43,475 nucleotides of DNA from Prochlorococcus sp. AG-402-A08 (GTDB lineage: Bacteria; Cyanobacteriota; Cyanobacteriia; PCC-6307; Cyanobiaceae): positions 1-43,475 of the forward strand of contig QCHH01000011.1 in assembly GCA_003279585.1 (NCBI GenBank), read 5' to 3'. Below are positions 14,534 through 26,424 of this stretch, one piece after another; the stretch's first letter is position 1, and each line of letters opens with the position of its first letter. Under the pieces are notes generated by a model that worked only from the letters and a program-made list of their open reading frames with translations, was not told the DNA's origin and searched no databases. Made by a program: the position numbers and the translations under genes.

Positions 14534-15007
14534 ATGTCAGATAATGAAATCAGCTACTGGTTAATGAAGAGTGAACCAGATGCTTACAGCATTAAAGATT
14601 TACAAAAGGAAGAAGAAACCCTCTGGGATGGAATTCGAAATTACCAAGCTAGAAACTTTATGAGGTCAATGGAAATTGGTGATCAAGCTTTTTTTTATCA
14701 TTCAAATACTAAGCCTCCTGGAATAGTTGGCCTGATGGAAATTATTGAGACAAACTTAATCGACCCATTTCAGTTTGATGAAAGTTCAAAGTACTTTGAC
14801 AAAAAATCAAAAAGAGATAACCCTCGTTGGGATTGTGTGAGAACTAAATATATCTGTGAATTTAAAAATATGATTACGTTAAAGGAGCTATCTGAAACTT
14901 ATAACTCTGAAGAACTAACTCTAGTTCGTAAGGGTAACAGGCTATCAATAATGCCAATTAATAAAAATATCGCTTTAGAACTCCTCAGAAAACTAAAGAC
15001 AAATTAA
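14534..15007 (+). CDS. EVE domain protein, 157 aa
   Basis: A single EVE domain, a PUA-like fold thought to read modified bases in RNA or DNA. It opens with SYWLMKSEPDAYSIKDLQ (8-25), then ETLWDGIRNYQARNFMRSM, IGDQAFFYHSNTKPPGIVGL and later WDCVRTKYICEFKNMITLKE. The length is that of stand-alone bacterial members (YtrR/thymocyte nuclear protein 1 type). The exact ligand is unknown. It is monocistronic and convergent with the DUF2811 gene. A remnant of a second copy lies at 9420. Confidence 0.93.
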   Translation: MSDNEISYWLMKSEPDAYSIKDLQKEEETLWDGIRNYQARNFMRSMEIGDQAFFYHSNTKPPGIVGLMEIIETNLIDPFQFDESSKYFDKKSKRDNPRWDCVRTKYICEFKNMITLKELSETYNSEELTLVRKGNRLSIMPINKNIALELLRKLKTN

Positions 15008-15008
15008 T

Positions 15009-15272
15009 TTAAAAAGAATGAGATCCAAACATATTTCCAATATAAAGACGTGTTATCAATCTGGAACTAATACCGTTTTGAATCAAAAACCCTGCAAGCG
15101 CAGCTTGTAAAAGCCTGTATTGATCCCAATTGGGATGTTTCTCAATATAAACCTTCATGGCTTGTTGAATTTGCTTGGGTATTTCTGTTTGAAAACTAAT
15201 TGTATCCTCAGACTCCAAAACTTCCGAACCTTGAATCGAGCTTTTTTCTTCTGTAAAATCAATATTTTTCAT
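15009..15272 (-). CDS. DUF2811 family protein, 87 aa
   Basis: The C-terminal 60 residues match DUF2811: ISFQTEIPKQIQQAMKVYIE (25-44), then HPNWDQYRLLQAALAGFLIQNG and SSRLITRLYIGNMF. The N-terminal 24 residues are acidic and variable. The family is a small, soluble, cyanobacteria-specific protein of unknown function. The stop codon lies one base from the end of the EVE gene on the other strand. The upstream gap contains DnaA-box-like sites. Confidence 0.88.
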   Translation of the reverse strand: MKNIDFTEEKSSIQGSEVLESEDTISFQTEIPKQIQQAMKVYIEKHPNWDQYRLLQAALAGFLIQNGISSRLITRLYIGNMFGSHSF

Positions 15273-15574
15273 TTAAGAGTTTTGAAAAGATTTAATCCAT
15301 TCGCAAACTACTCTCAAAATCAAATCTATAAAAAACACTTTCTCGTGCCGTCTCACCCTCAGATCAAGCGCTCAGCTGCTTTCAGGGAAGAATTATAAGC
15401 TTTGCTTATCTTTATCATTCATGTCATTTGAAAACCAAATCAAAGCTGTCAAACCCATCCTTTTTCCACAGAAAAGAGTAGGGGTCTAAATAATAGGTTC
15501 AATCCTGTGGAAAGAATGTGAGTTAAATCCAGATAGATTTGGGGAAAAATTGAAAAACTTTTAGTTAAGTTCTT
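15273..15574. promoter_or_regulatory. Gap with a cluster of DnaA-box-like sites
   Basis: The gap upstream of the DUF2811 gene contains TTTTCCACA at 15462-15470 (plus strand), CTTTCCACA at 15506-15514 (minus) and TTTTCCCCA at 15540-15548 (minus). TTTTCCACA is the cyanobacterial DnaA box; the other two differ from it by one base. No gene is visible here. The cluster might bind DnaA as a regulatory or titration site. Origin function is not shown: dnaA and dnaN are not in the window. Confidence 0.35.
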
Positions 15575-15955
15575 TCACAAATAGTCTGAATCCCACATTG
15601 TTCTCATTGCATTAGCAACATGGTTAGTCACATTTCTAGACCAATAGACCTCGACTCCTCGACTTAATAAACCACTAGAACTTAAGATCAATCTCAGGTT
15701 CCATCCATGTTTATCACCTTTCAAAATTGCTAACCAAGGGTTACGTTCTAATTCCAAAGTTATATCTTCATCGCCCATTAGTTGCTCTTTAACTGATTTG
15801 TATTGATCTGACAAATCTAATACGATCTTAACTAGATTTTCCCACTCAGATTTATTTAGCTCTATTGCCCAATTTTCTCCTCCTATAAGCGTAGGAAAGT
15901 TATCTCTTGATAAATCTCTAATTATTCTCCAACCTGGACCTTCTTTTTTGATCAC
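15575..15955 (-). CDS. DUF1818 family protein, 126 aa
   Basis: A soluble cyanobacterial protein. It matches DUF1818 with EGPGWRIIRD, FPTLIGGENWAIELNKSEW, LERNPWLAILKGDKHGW and the C-terminal RGVEVYWSR and MRTMWD. The fold and role are, to my knowledge, unassigned; plant and algal plastid homologues exist. The start is GTG directly after the TAG stop of rpoZ with no gap (TAG then GTG), so translation is probably coupled and the two form an operon. This constant pairing in cyanobacteria may reflect a transcription-related role, which is speculation. Confidence 0.9.
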   Translation of the reverse strand: MIKKEGPGWRIIRDLSRDNFPTLIGGENWAIELNKSEWENLVKIVLDLSDQYKSVKEQLMGDEDITLELERNPWLAILKGDKHGWNLRLILSSSGLLSRGVEVYWSRNVTNHVANAMRTMWDSDYL

Positions 15956-16189
15956 CTAACCTGGTAATAGGTCAGGCTGGTCTTGCTCATCACTTAGTTC
16001 AATTATGGCTCTTTGTACTGGCTTAACTGTTGATTCTTCTAAGAGTCCATCAAAATCATCAAATCTTCTTTGTTTAGCTCTAAAAGCAATCCGAACAGTA
16101 GTGAGGTAGCGATTAGTGGAGTGTCTGATTAGACTTTCTCCTCTTTTTGCTAAATCCTTGGAATTAACTCCTGAACCTGACTTAATCAC
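15956..16189 (-). CDS. rpoZ: RNA polymerase omega subunit, 77 aa
   Basis: The cyanobacterial form of the omega subunit, which helps RNA polymerase assembly through the beta-prime subunit. The core [20 protein letters not shown] (20-39) is followed by QRRFDDFDG and [11 protein letters not shown]. The length of about 77 residues is normal for cyanobacteria. It is followed directly by DUF1818. It is divergent from the Hsp70-like gene, with 146 bases between their starts. Confidence 0.95.
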   Translation of the reverse strand: MIKSGSGVNSKDLAKRGESLIRHSTNRYLTTVRIAFRAKQRRFDDFDGLLEESTVKPVQRAIIELSDEQDQPDLLPG

Positions 16190-16335
16190 ACTTAAAACTT
16201 TATTGTTCCTTTATTCTAGAAGAGAATCGTTCATTTCTATATTTTTTACCAAATAATAACAGTGATGTCAGTTTTTCTAGACGCACTTGCTATTGATTAA
16301 TTCTTACCGCAACTATTAAAAATTTATCAAGAGAC

Positions 16336-17961
16336 ATGAAAAAAGATAAAAACGATGAATTCGAAAACGTCCAACCATCTGAAATCAATAAAAATGAATT
16401 TGGAACATTAGCCATCGATTTAGGAAGTTCCACAACAGTAGTTGTTTTTCAAAAAGAGAATTGTCAAACTCCTGAACTTTTAGATCTACCTCCAATTAGT
16501 CGTGCCCCAGGAGAGATTCCGAGCTTAATTTATAAATCATCAGAAAAAGAAAAATCCTATTTAATTGGCCAACAAATTGTAGATTTAAATCTCATTAATG
16601 AAAAAGAAAATAACTTAAGTCAAGATTTTAAAAGATGGATAGGAGCAACTAAAATCGAACCTATATATGATTCAGAAATCTCACCAGAGAAGGCAGGAGA
16701 GATTTTAATTCATACTATTTGGAAGAAAGTATCGGCAAAGGTAAATATCAAAAGGCTCGTATTAACTGCTCCAGTGGATACATATCGAGAATATAGAACT
16801 TGGTTAGTTAAAGTATGTAATTACTTAGACGTAAAAGAAATTGCATTAGTTGATGAACCTACAGCCGCAGCTATTGGTGCTGGACTTGACCCTGGCTCAA
16901 CATTACTTGTTTTAGATTTTGGAGGAAGCACAATTGATATGTCAATAGTTTCTTTAGAGGGAGGAGAAGGACAAGCCTCACCAATAGCTCAACTTGTCAG
17001 ATTTGACGGAAATAATTTAGAGGGGAAAAGCACACAAGTTCTTCGAACAGCAAAAGTTCTAGGGAAATCGGGACTTCGTTTAGGAGGAAAAGACATTGAC
17101 AGATGGATATCTCATCATTTGTTGCCAGAAGAAAACCCAACAAATTCAATCTTAAGAAAGGCCGAGGAACTCAAATGTGAACTAAGCAATATAAATATAA
17201 AGGAGACATTAGTTATCACTAAACAAGTAAAGAACAATAAAAATGAAGACAAATTTTTAAAGCTATCTAAAAAAGGACTTGAAGAATTACTTATAGAAAA
17301 AGGACTAATAAAAAGTATTGAAAAGCTTTTCAAAAAAACAATTAATGTAGCAAAACGAAATTCATTTGAATTAAAAGATCTTGATAGCGTTGTCTTAGTA
17401 GGAGGAGGATCTCGAATACCTTTAATCAAAAATTATTTACGTGAGATCTGCAATTCCATCCCTTTTCTGACTCCTCCCCCTATCGAAGCAATTGCATTGG
17501 GAGCATTAAACCTTACTCCAGGTGTTCAAGTAAAAGATGTTCTAAATAAAGGAGTAAGTTTAAGATGCTGGAATAAAAAAAATGAAAAGTATATATGGCA
17601 TCCTCTTTTTCTAGCAGGTCAAACATGGCCAACAAATAAACCTTTAGAAATAATTTTAGCTGCAAGTATCAATAATCAATTAAGCATAGATTTAATAATT
17701 GGAGAGCCTCAGGAACAAGGGTCAAATGAGATTATATATATTAATGGATTACCCACTTTAAAAACAATAGAATCTAAGGAAGAAATCAAGAAGATAAATA
17801 ATACTATTATTTCAATCCCTCTTGATCCTCCGGGTGAAATAGGTCAAGATTGTATTAAATTAATTTTTAATATTAATGCTAAGTGTCAACTTGAAGTTGA
17901 AGGTATTGATTTAAGAAATAACATTGCAATAACCAGTCAAAATCTAGGAGAAATCAGATAG
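16336..17961 (+). CDS. Divergent Hsp70 (DnaK-like) protein, 541 aa
   Basis: The ATPase half has the Hsp70 landmarks: LAIDLGSSTTVVVF (25-38, phosphate 1), VDEPTAAAIGAGL (172-184, connect 1), VLDFGGSTIDMSIV (about 192-205, phosphate 2, with Gly-Ser in place of the usual Gly-Gly) and VVLVGGGSRIPLIKNYL (about 352-368, adenosine). The C-terminal part of about 150 residues is beta-rich and diverges from DnaK; the helical lid and EEVD-like tail are absent. It is likely one of the non-standard Hsp70s kept by picocyanobacteria. The substrate is unknown. It stands alone and converges on pyrR. Confidence 0.88.
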   Translation: MKKDKNDEFENVQPSEINKNEFGTLAIDLGSSTTVVVFQKENCQTPELLDLPPISRAPGEIPSLIYKSSEKEKSYLIGQQIVDLNLINEKENNLSQDFKRWIGATKIEPIYDSEISPEKAGEILIHTIWKKVSAKVNIKRLVLTAPVDTYREYRTWLVKVCNYLDVKEIALVDEPTAAAIGAGLDPGSTLLVLDFGGSTIDMSIVSLEGGEGQASPIAQLVRFDGNNLEGKSTQVLRTAKVLGKSGLRLGGKDIDRWISHHLLPEENPTNSILRKAEELKCELSNINIKETLVITKQVKNNKNEDKFLKLSKKGLEELLIEKGLIKSIEKLFKKTINVAKRNSFELKDLDSVVLVGGGSRIPLIKNYLREICNSIPFLTPPPIEAIALGALNLTPGVQVKDVLNKGVSLRCWNKKNEKYIWHPLFLAGQTWPTNKPLEIILAASINNQLSIDLIIGEPQEQGSNEIIYINGLPTLKTIESKEEIKKINNTIISIPLDPPGEIGQDCIKLIFNINAKCQLEVEGIDLRNNIAITSQNLGEIR

Positions 17962-17980
17962 CTGTCTTATATTCTTATTA

Positions 17981-18541
17981 TTAATTATTTACAGTTTTTT
18001 TACATAAAAATATACCCTCTTCTCCATCAACCTCGCTCAATCTCAAATCAATAGTCTCATCTTTACTAGTTGGAACAACTCGCCCACAAAAGTCAGGTTG
18101 AATTGGAACTTCTCTGTGACCCCTATCTACCATTGCAAGAAGCGTAACTCTTTTTGCTCTGCCCCATGAATGTAGGGCTTCTAATGCTGCTTTGATCGTT
18201 CTTCCTGTGTATATAACATCATCAATTAAAACCACCTCTCTACCATCAACAGAGGAGGGTAAATCAGTTGCTTGAGCTATGCGAGTACCAACACTCGCCA
18301 AATCATCTCTATGAAAAGTAGGATCTAGGCAACCATTCTCGACTGGCTGGCCAGATAATTCCTCTAAATATTTTGCTAATATTTTGGATAAATAAACTCC
18401 TCTAGTTGGTATTCCAACAAGTAATAGTGAGCTAACATTTGGAATCTTTTCCAAAATCTGAGAAGCCAATCTTTTTATGGTTCTATCAAGTTCTTTTTTT
18501 GAGAGGATTTCTATCTCTTGTTTTACTGATTTATCTGGCAT
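17981..18541 (-). CDS. pyrR: PyrR bifunctional pyrimidine regulator / uracil phosphoribosyltransferase, 186 aa
   Basis: A type I phosphoribosyltransferase with the PRPP loop VVLIDDVIYTGRT (103-115) and the PyrR-specific VGIPTRGVYLSKILA (42-56) and DPTFHRDDL (73-81). PyrR makes UMP from uracil and PRPP and, in many bacteria, binds pyr mRNA to attenuate it. No pyr gene or PyrR-binding attenuator is visible here, so in this genome it may act only as the salvage enzyme. The gene is monocistronic, convergent with the Hsp70-like gene and divergent from gpmI. Confidence 0.95.
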   Translation of the reverse strand: MPDKSVKQEIEILSKKELDRTIKRLASQILEKIPNVSSLLLVGIPTRGVYLSKILAKYLEELSGQPVENGCLDPTFHRDDLASVGTRIAQATDLPSSVDGREVVLIDDVIYTGRTIKAALEALHSWGRAKRVTLLAMVDRGHREVPIQPDFCGRVVPTSKDETIDLRLSEVDGEEGIFLCKKTVNN

Positions 18542-18703
18542 ATTTTAAAACCTTAAAAATTTTATTTTTTCTTAGGAATAGAATGAAATACTTTTTTAAT
18601 CTAATAGGGAAAAGCTAACCAAACATCAAAGTATTAGCCTGTTTACCTATTTGGAAGTAATTTAATAAGAAAGAGAAACATTATCAGCAACCAATTTCTT
18701 TGA

Positions 18704-20329
18704 ATGTCAAGCAGTAACGCCGCTGTTTCAATAAGCAAAGGGAAAGTAGCCCCAGTTGTATTGGCTATCCTTGATGGTTGGGGGCACTCTGAAGAAACTA
18801 ATCATAATTCTATTAAACAAGCATCTACACCCGTAATGGATGCTTTATGGCACGCATATCCCCACACTCTTATTGAAGCGAGTGGTGCAGATGTTGGACT
18901 ACCAGATAATCAAATGGGCAACTCTGAAGTTGGACATCTAACAATTGGAGCAGGCAGGATAATTCAGCAAGAGTTGGTCCGAATATCCAATACAGTTAAA
19001 GAAAATAAATTAATTGAAAATACCGCTCTTAATGAATTTTCTAAAGCGTTAAAAAAGAGAGGAGGAACTCTTCATATCATGGGACTTTGCTCCGATGGAG
19101 GAGTTCATAGCCATATCAATCATTTGTGTGGATTAATGCAATGGGCTGCCGAAAAAGACTTAACAAATGTCTCATTACACCTGTTCACTGATGGAAGAGA
19201 CACATCAGCAAAAAGTGCCTCAAAATATATAAAGACAATTGAAACTACAATAAAATCAACTGGCATAGGAGAGATTTCTTCAATTTGCGGAAGATATTGG
19301 GCTATGGATCGAGATAATCGATGGGAAAGGACTTTAAAAGCTTATGAATTGCTTACTGATCCAAACTTTTTGATTAACGATCTTTCAACAGAAGAAATTT
19401 TAAATAAAAGCTACGAAGAAGGTATAACTGATGAATTTATTGAACCCGTTAGGCTCTCCTCCTCCTTCTTAAAGGATGGCGATGGAGTAGTTTTTTTTAA
19501 TTTTCGCCCCGACAGAGCTAGGCAATTAGTAAAGGCTCTTAAGTTAAAAGATTTTGATGGCTTTGAGAGAAAAAATAAAAGTGATATTGACTTACTGACT
19601 TTTACACAATACGAATCAGGTCTTCCTGTTTCAGTAGCTTTTCCCCCCGAGCCACTAAATGATTTATTAGGTCAAGTAGTATCTAGTCATGGACTAAATC
19701 AATATCGGACTGCTGAAACCGAAAAATACCCACACGTAACATATTTTTTGAATGGGGGTATTGAAAAGCCATTAAAAGGAGAGGTGAGACACCTTGTTCC
19801 ATCGCCAAGAGTTGCAACTTATGATCAACAGCCTGAAATGTCAGCAGACGAGCTAACTGAAAGTTGTATCAAGGCAATTGAAACTGGAGTTTACTCATTA
19901 GTGGTAATTAATTTTGCGAATCCAGATATGGTTGGACATTCTGGAATAATGAAAGCAGCTATTAAAGCTAATGAAAAAGTTGATAGCTGCGTTGGAAAGT
20001 TGCTAAATTCAATAGGTAAGTTAGGCGGATCACTACTAATAACTGCTGATCATGGCAATTCCGAAATGATGCTAGGACCAGATGGCCAACCATGGACAGC
20101 CCATACAACAAATCCTGTTCCAGTTATACTTGTAGAAGGTGAAAAACGTAAATTAAAGGGATATGGCAATGACATAAAACTAAGAAAGTGCGGAGGTGGA
20201 TTATCTGATTTAGCTCCAACCCTTCTACACCTATTAAACTTACCAAAACCAAAAGCTATGACTGGTTCAACACTTATTGAACCCATTAACATGCCTAAAA
20301 AGCCAAATCTTGTTCCTCAACCCGCATAA
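18704..20329 (+). CDS. gpmI: 2,3-bisphosphoglycerate-independent phosphoglycerate mutase, 541 aa
   Basis: This enzyme interconverts 3- and 2-phosphoglycerate in glycolysis and in carbon drain from the Calvin cycle. It belongs to the alkaline phosphatase superfamily and uses two Mn ions and a phosphoserine. Visible are the metal-binding LAILDGWGH (22-30), the serine nucleophile in [12 protein letters not shown] (about 67-78), FTDGRDTS, and the second metal site [12 protein letters not shown] (about 444-455). The length is usual, with a cyanobacterial N-terminal extension. secG follows after 10 bases, as often in cyanobacteria. Confidence 0.97.
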   Translation: MSSSNAAVSISKGKVAPVVLAILDGWGHSEETNHNSIKQASTPVMDALWHAYPHTLIEASGADVGLPDNQMGNSEVGHLTIGAGRIIQQELVRISNTVKENKLIENTALNEFSKALKKRGGTLHIMGLCSDGGVHSHINHLCGLMQWAAEKDLTNVSLHLFTDGRDTSAKSASKYIKTIETTIKSTGIGEISSICGRYWAMDRDNRWERTLKAYELLTDPNFLINDLSTEEILNKSYEEGITDEFIEPVRLSSSFLKDGDGVVFFNFRPDRARQLVKALKLKDFDGFERKNKSDIDLLTFTQYESGLPVSVAFPPEPLNDLLGQVVSSHGLNQYRTAETEKYPHVTYFLNGGIEKPLKGEVRHLVPSPRVATYDQQPEMSADELTESCIKAIETGVYSLVVINFANPDMVGHSGIMKAAIKANEKVDSCVGKLLNSIGKLGGSLLITADHGNSEMMLGPDGQPWTAHTTNPVPVILVEGEKRKLKGYGNDIKLRKCGGGLSDLAPTLLHLLNLPKPKAMTGSTLIEPINMPKKPNLVPQPA

Positions 20330-20339
20330 CTAATAAAAA

Positions 20340-20570
20340 ATGATCATTCCACTTTTATCTTGGGCATGGGCAATTTCAGGAGTTTTTCTAATACTATTAG
20401 TTCTTCTTCATAGCCCAAAAGGGGATGGGATGGGTGGACTAGCATCTAGCGGAAGCTCTATGTTCACAAGTGCAAGTAGTGCTGAATCTACGTTGAATAG
20501 AGCGACCTGGGCATGTCTTATCTTGTTTTTAACCCTCGCTGTTGTTCTTAGCGCAGGATGGTTAAAATAA
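20340..20570 (+). CDS. secG: SecG, preprotein translocase subunit, 76 aa
   Basis: A small inner or thylakoid membrane protein with two helices (about residues 5-22 and 55-73). Between them is the conserved SecG loop LLHSPKGDGMGGLASSGSSM followed by FTSASSAESTLNRATW. It assists SecYE in moving proteins through the membrane. It is 10 bases behind gpmI and surely co-transcribed. A short palindrome (GACTTTTAAGTC) after the stop is a weak terminator candidate. Confidence 0.95.
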   Translation: MIIPLLSWAWAISGVFLILLVLLHSPKGDGMGGLASSGSSMFTSASSAESTLNRATWACLILFLTLAVVLSAGWLK

Positions 20571-20839
20571 GAAGACTTTTAAGTCCCTTTATTTAATTGA
20601 AGAAAGATCAGTAATTAAGAATCAAACTCCATATAGAAATATATGCCCTGCTATTAAAACTTTTTAGATACACTTGAGTTTTGAAAATATTGTTCTTAAT
20701 TTTGAGGAACTAATTAATAATTTTCAATAGCTATAACTAAAATAATAGAAGTCTAAATACTTTTACTTTATCAATTATTGAATGAACTTCTATCTAACAA
20801 TTGGAAGTATATAGAGCATCAAATTAATGATGACAAATT

Positions 20840-21280
20840 TTAACCATAATTCACTCTGAATTGTTCAAAAGGTTGTCCGGTTTTACCCTCTATCTCTTTT
20901 TCTAAAGACACCCACCATTCCTCCTCTTCTAAAGATAAATCATAAAACCTTCTTGCGAAATGTGCGTTTATTTCATCAATACTTTTAACCCCATAGTCAT
21001 CTAAGGCTTCTTGCTCTGATTCAAAAATTCCTTCACCATAATCATTAATAAGAAGATCCACTTTCCACCAATTTCTGCTTTCCCATTCGGGTAGTAAATC
21101 AAGGAGTGCTTTTGGAACAACAAGTTCTACTGTCCAATTTCCACCACCTCTAAATCTTTCACATCCATCTAAATCTTCATCGTCTATATGATCCAAATAA
21201 TTATCTGCTCTCAACCTTTCAACCTGTTCCAAATTGAATTCCTTAATCCAATTCTCAATTTCTTTTTTAGTTTTATACAT
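20840..21280 (-). CDS. Hypothetical acidic protein, 146 aa
   Basis: A soluble, acidic, tryptophan-rich protein. Notable parts are IDDEDLDGCERFRGGGNWTV, LLPEWESRNWWKVDLLIND and EEEEWWVSLEKEIEGK. It has no signal peptide, membrane segment or recognised catalytic motif, and no domain that I know. Codon use resembles that of the neighbours and the frame is well formed, so it is a real gene. It lies behind groEL, separated by the groEL terminator, and should have its own promoter in the gap at 21281-21440. Confidence 0.75.
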   Translation of the reverse strand: MYKTKKEIENWIKEFNLEQVERLRADNYLDHIDDEDLDGCERFRGGGNWTVELVVPKALLDLLPEWESRNWWKVDLLINDYGEGIFESEQEALDDYGVKSIDEINAHFARRFYDLSLEEEEWWVSLEKEIEGKTGQPFEQFRVNYG

Positions 21281-21437
21281 TTTTCAAAAAATTTATATAT
21301 ATGATAAAGCTGTTATTAAAAATAAAGAACGATGTTGAACCTTTAGTGAATTTGTTCTGAACTTTTATCTAAACAATAAATCACATGCTCTTTTTTCGGT
21401 GAGGCATTGCGGAAATGTTTTGAACAATTATCTGATT

Positions 21438-21475
21438 AAAAAAAAATAGACTGGGCGTAAACCCAGTCTATTTTT
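21438..21475 (-). terminator. Intrinsic terminator of groESL
   Basis: A perfect stem, AATAGACTGGG pairing with CCCAGTCTATT around a CGTAAA loop, with further A-T pairs at its base, is followed on the minus strand by nine T residues. It lies about 32 bases after the groEL stop and is the strongest rho-independent terminator in the window. The symmetrical A/T flanks could let it act on the plus strand too. Confidence 0.9.
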
Positions 21476-21506
21476 AATGTCAAAGTTAGATTTAATCCCG
21501 AAATAA

Positions 21507-23153
<1,647 letters not shown>

Positions 23154-23203
23154 TTAATTTCGAAAAGTTTTTTTGGTTTGGACTTCAGCTATATAGCTGA
23201 GTT

Positions 23204-23515
23204 TTAATTGACGACAGCTAGAATATCTTTCTCAGAGAGAAGAACGTACTCGTCGCTGCCAAGCTTGATATCAGTACCTGCGTACTTACTGTAAAGAACT
23301 TTGTCTCCGACACTTACTTCAGGAGATTGACGAGAACCGTCTTCGTTACGTTTTCCAGGACCAACCTGAGCAACTTCACCGACTTGAGGTTTCTCTTTAG
23401 CAGTGTCGGGAAGCAATATGCCTCCCGCCGTCTTCTCTTCTGATTCAGAAACTTTTACAAATACACGATCTCCAAGTGGCTTAACAGTGGAGACGCTGAG
23501 AGATACAGCTGCCAT
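23204..23515 (-). CDS. groS: GroES co-chaperonin, 103 aa
   Basis: The seven-subunit lid of GroEL. It has [20 protein letters not shown] (11-30), the mobile-loop segment [15 protein letters not shown] that docks onto GroEL, and the C-terminal [20 protein letters not shown]. The length of 103 residues is the usual cyanobacterial one. It is first in the operon; the upstream region has a likely promoter, a K-box and a weak CIRCE-like repeat, and faces atpD. Confidence 0.98.
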
Positions 23516-23549
23516 AAATTAGTGCAGTAGCAAAAAAAACAAAAAGCGC

Positions 23550-23577
23550 TTAGCGCTGACTCGATAAAGAGTATTAC
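23550..23577 (-). promoter_or_regulatory. Weak CIRCE-like inverted repeat upstream of groES
   Basis: TTAGCGCTG and GAGTATTAC are separated by 10 bases. Compared with the HrcA operator TTAGCACTC-N9-GAGTGCTAA the arms match 7 of 9 and 6 of 9. The place, just behind the predicted transcription start, is right for an operator. The match is weak and the spacer is one base too long, so the site may be a degraded CIRCE or chance. Confidence 0.28.
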
Positions 23578-23589
23578 TCATTACCAACG

Positions 23590-23619
23590 GTATTAATTTA
23601 TGCATCTAAGTACTCTCAA
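23590..23619 (-). promoter_or_regulatory. Predicted groESL promoter
   Basis: On the minus strand TTGAGA (23619-23614) and TAATAC (23595-23590) are 18 bases apart, a fair match to -35 and -10 boxes. Transcription would start near 23583, about 68 bases before the groES ATG. The K-box lies about 16 bases upstream of the -35 box, a place suited to an activator. Confidence 0.45.
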
Positions 23620-23634
23620 GACCACATATATTCT

Positions 23635-23650
23635 GTGCGGTTGACCGAAC
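23635..23650 (-). promoter_or_regulatory. K-box of the groESL operon
   Basis: The minus strand reads GTTCGGTCAACCGCAC, an exact match to the cyanobacterial K-box GTTCGG-NNAN-CCNNAC that has been described upstream of groE genes and linked to heat and light control. It lies 120-135 bases before the groES start. The identification rests on the consensus as I remember it. Confidence 0.65.
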
Positions 23651-23679
23651 ACTGAAAAAAAATGCCTGTGGAGTGGTAG

Positions 23680-25206
<1,527 letters not shown>

Positions 25207-25262
25207 AATCTTTTCTCCTACTCAATTACCTTCAGTCAACGTTTTTCAAAAATTTCCAAGAA

Positions 25263-25670
25263 ATGTCTTTAACTCTACGAGTTCTTGCTCCTGATCAGAG
25301 CGTATTTGACGATACTGCTGATGAAATAATACTCCCTAGCACTACTGGGCTATTGGGAGTATTACCTGGTCACATTTCAATGGTTACTGCTATTGATTTT
25401 GGTGTATTAAGGGTTTTTAAAAACGGTAATTGGAATTCAATTGCACTAAGTGGGGGTTTTGCAGAAGTTGAATCCAATGAAGTTACAGTTTTGGTAAACA
25501 AAGCTGAGATGGGAAAGGATATTGACTCTGCTAAAGCCGAAGCTGAATTAGAACAAGCTAAAAATCAACTTAGTCAAACTCAGGATAAAGAAACTTCTCC
25601 TGAAAAAATCAAAGCTCAAGAAGCATTAAACAAAGCTAAAGCTTGGTTTAATGCTTCAAAATCCGACTAA
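25263..25670 (+). CDS. atpC: ATP synthase F1 subunit epsilon, 135 aa
   Basis: The epsilon subunit of the central stalk, which also limits wasteful ATP hydrolysis. It has the N-terminal beta barrel with LTLRVLAPDQSVFDD, IILPSTTGLLGVLPGHISMV and IALSGGFAEVESNEVTVLV, and a C-terminal two-helix part rich in Ala, Glu and Lys. The length is usual. It lies 56 bases behind atpD and is followed by a good terminator. Confidence 0.97.
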   Translation: MSLTLRVLAPDQSVFDDTADEIILPSTTGLLGVLPGHISMVTAIDFGVLRVFKNGNWNSIALSGGFAEVESNEVTVLVNKAEMGKDIDSAKAEAELEQAKNQLSQTQDKETSPEKIKAQEALNKAKAWFNASKSD

Positions 25671-25690
25671 AAGTTTAAATAAACCTTTTC

Positions 25691-25722
25691 TCCTTGGGCA
25701 AAATTTTTGTTCAAGGATTTTT

Positions 25723-25723
<1 letters not shown>
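25691..25723 (+). terminator. Intrinsic terminator of atpDC
   Basis: TCCTTGGGCAAA pairs with TTTGTTCAAGGA in a 12-bp stem (two G-T pairs) around a 3-base loop, followed by six T residues. It begins 20 bases after the atpC stop. It touches the stop codon of the gene on the other strand. Confidence 0.88.
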
Positions 25724-26241
<518 letters not shown>

Positions 26242-26424
26242 CTACAAAATACTAACTTAACAGGAACTAGGACCTATTTGAATTACTAGAGTAGGAATTC
26301 AAAAGGTTTTCTACTATTTGATAATGATGGGATTAGGAAAGTAGAAAAATATTTGGGGAAATTCCATTCATCATGGACAATTTAATTAAACAGATTTTCT
26401 TAGAAATTTTCTAATTAAATTCAA

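Noticed and set aside
20613-20701. Large imperfect inverted repeat (AATTAAGAATCAAACTC and GAGTTTTGA...TTCTTAATT)
   Set aside because: The arms are AT-rich with an interrupted right arm and there is no T-run; chance is likely in such sequence.
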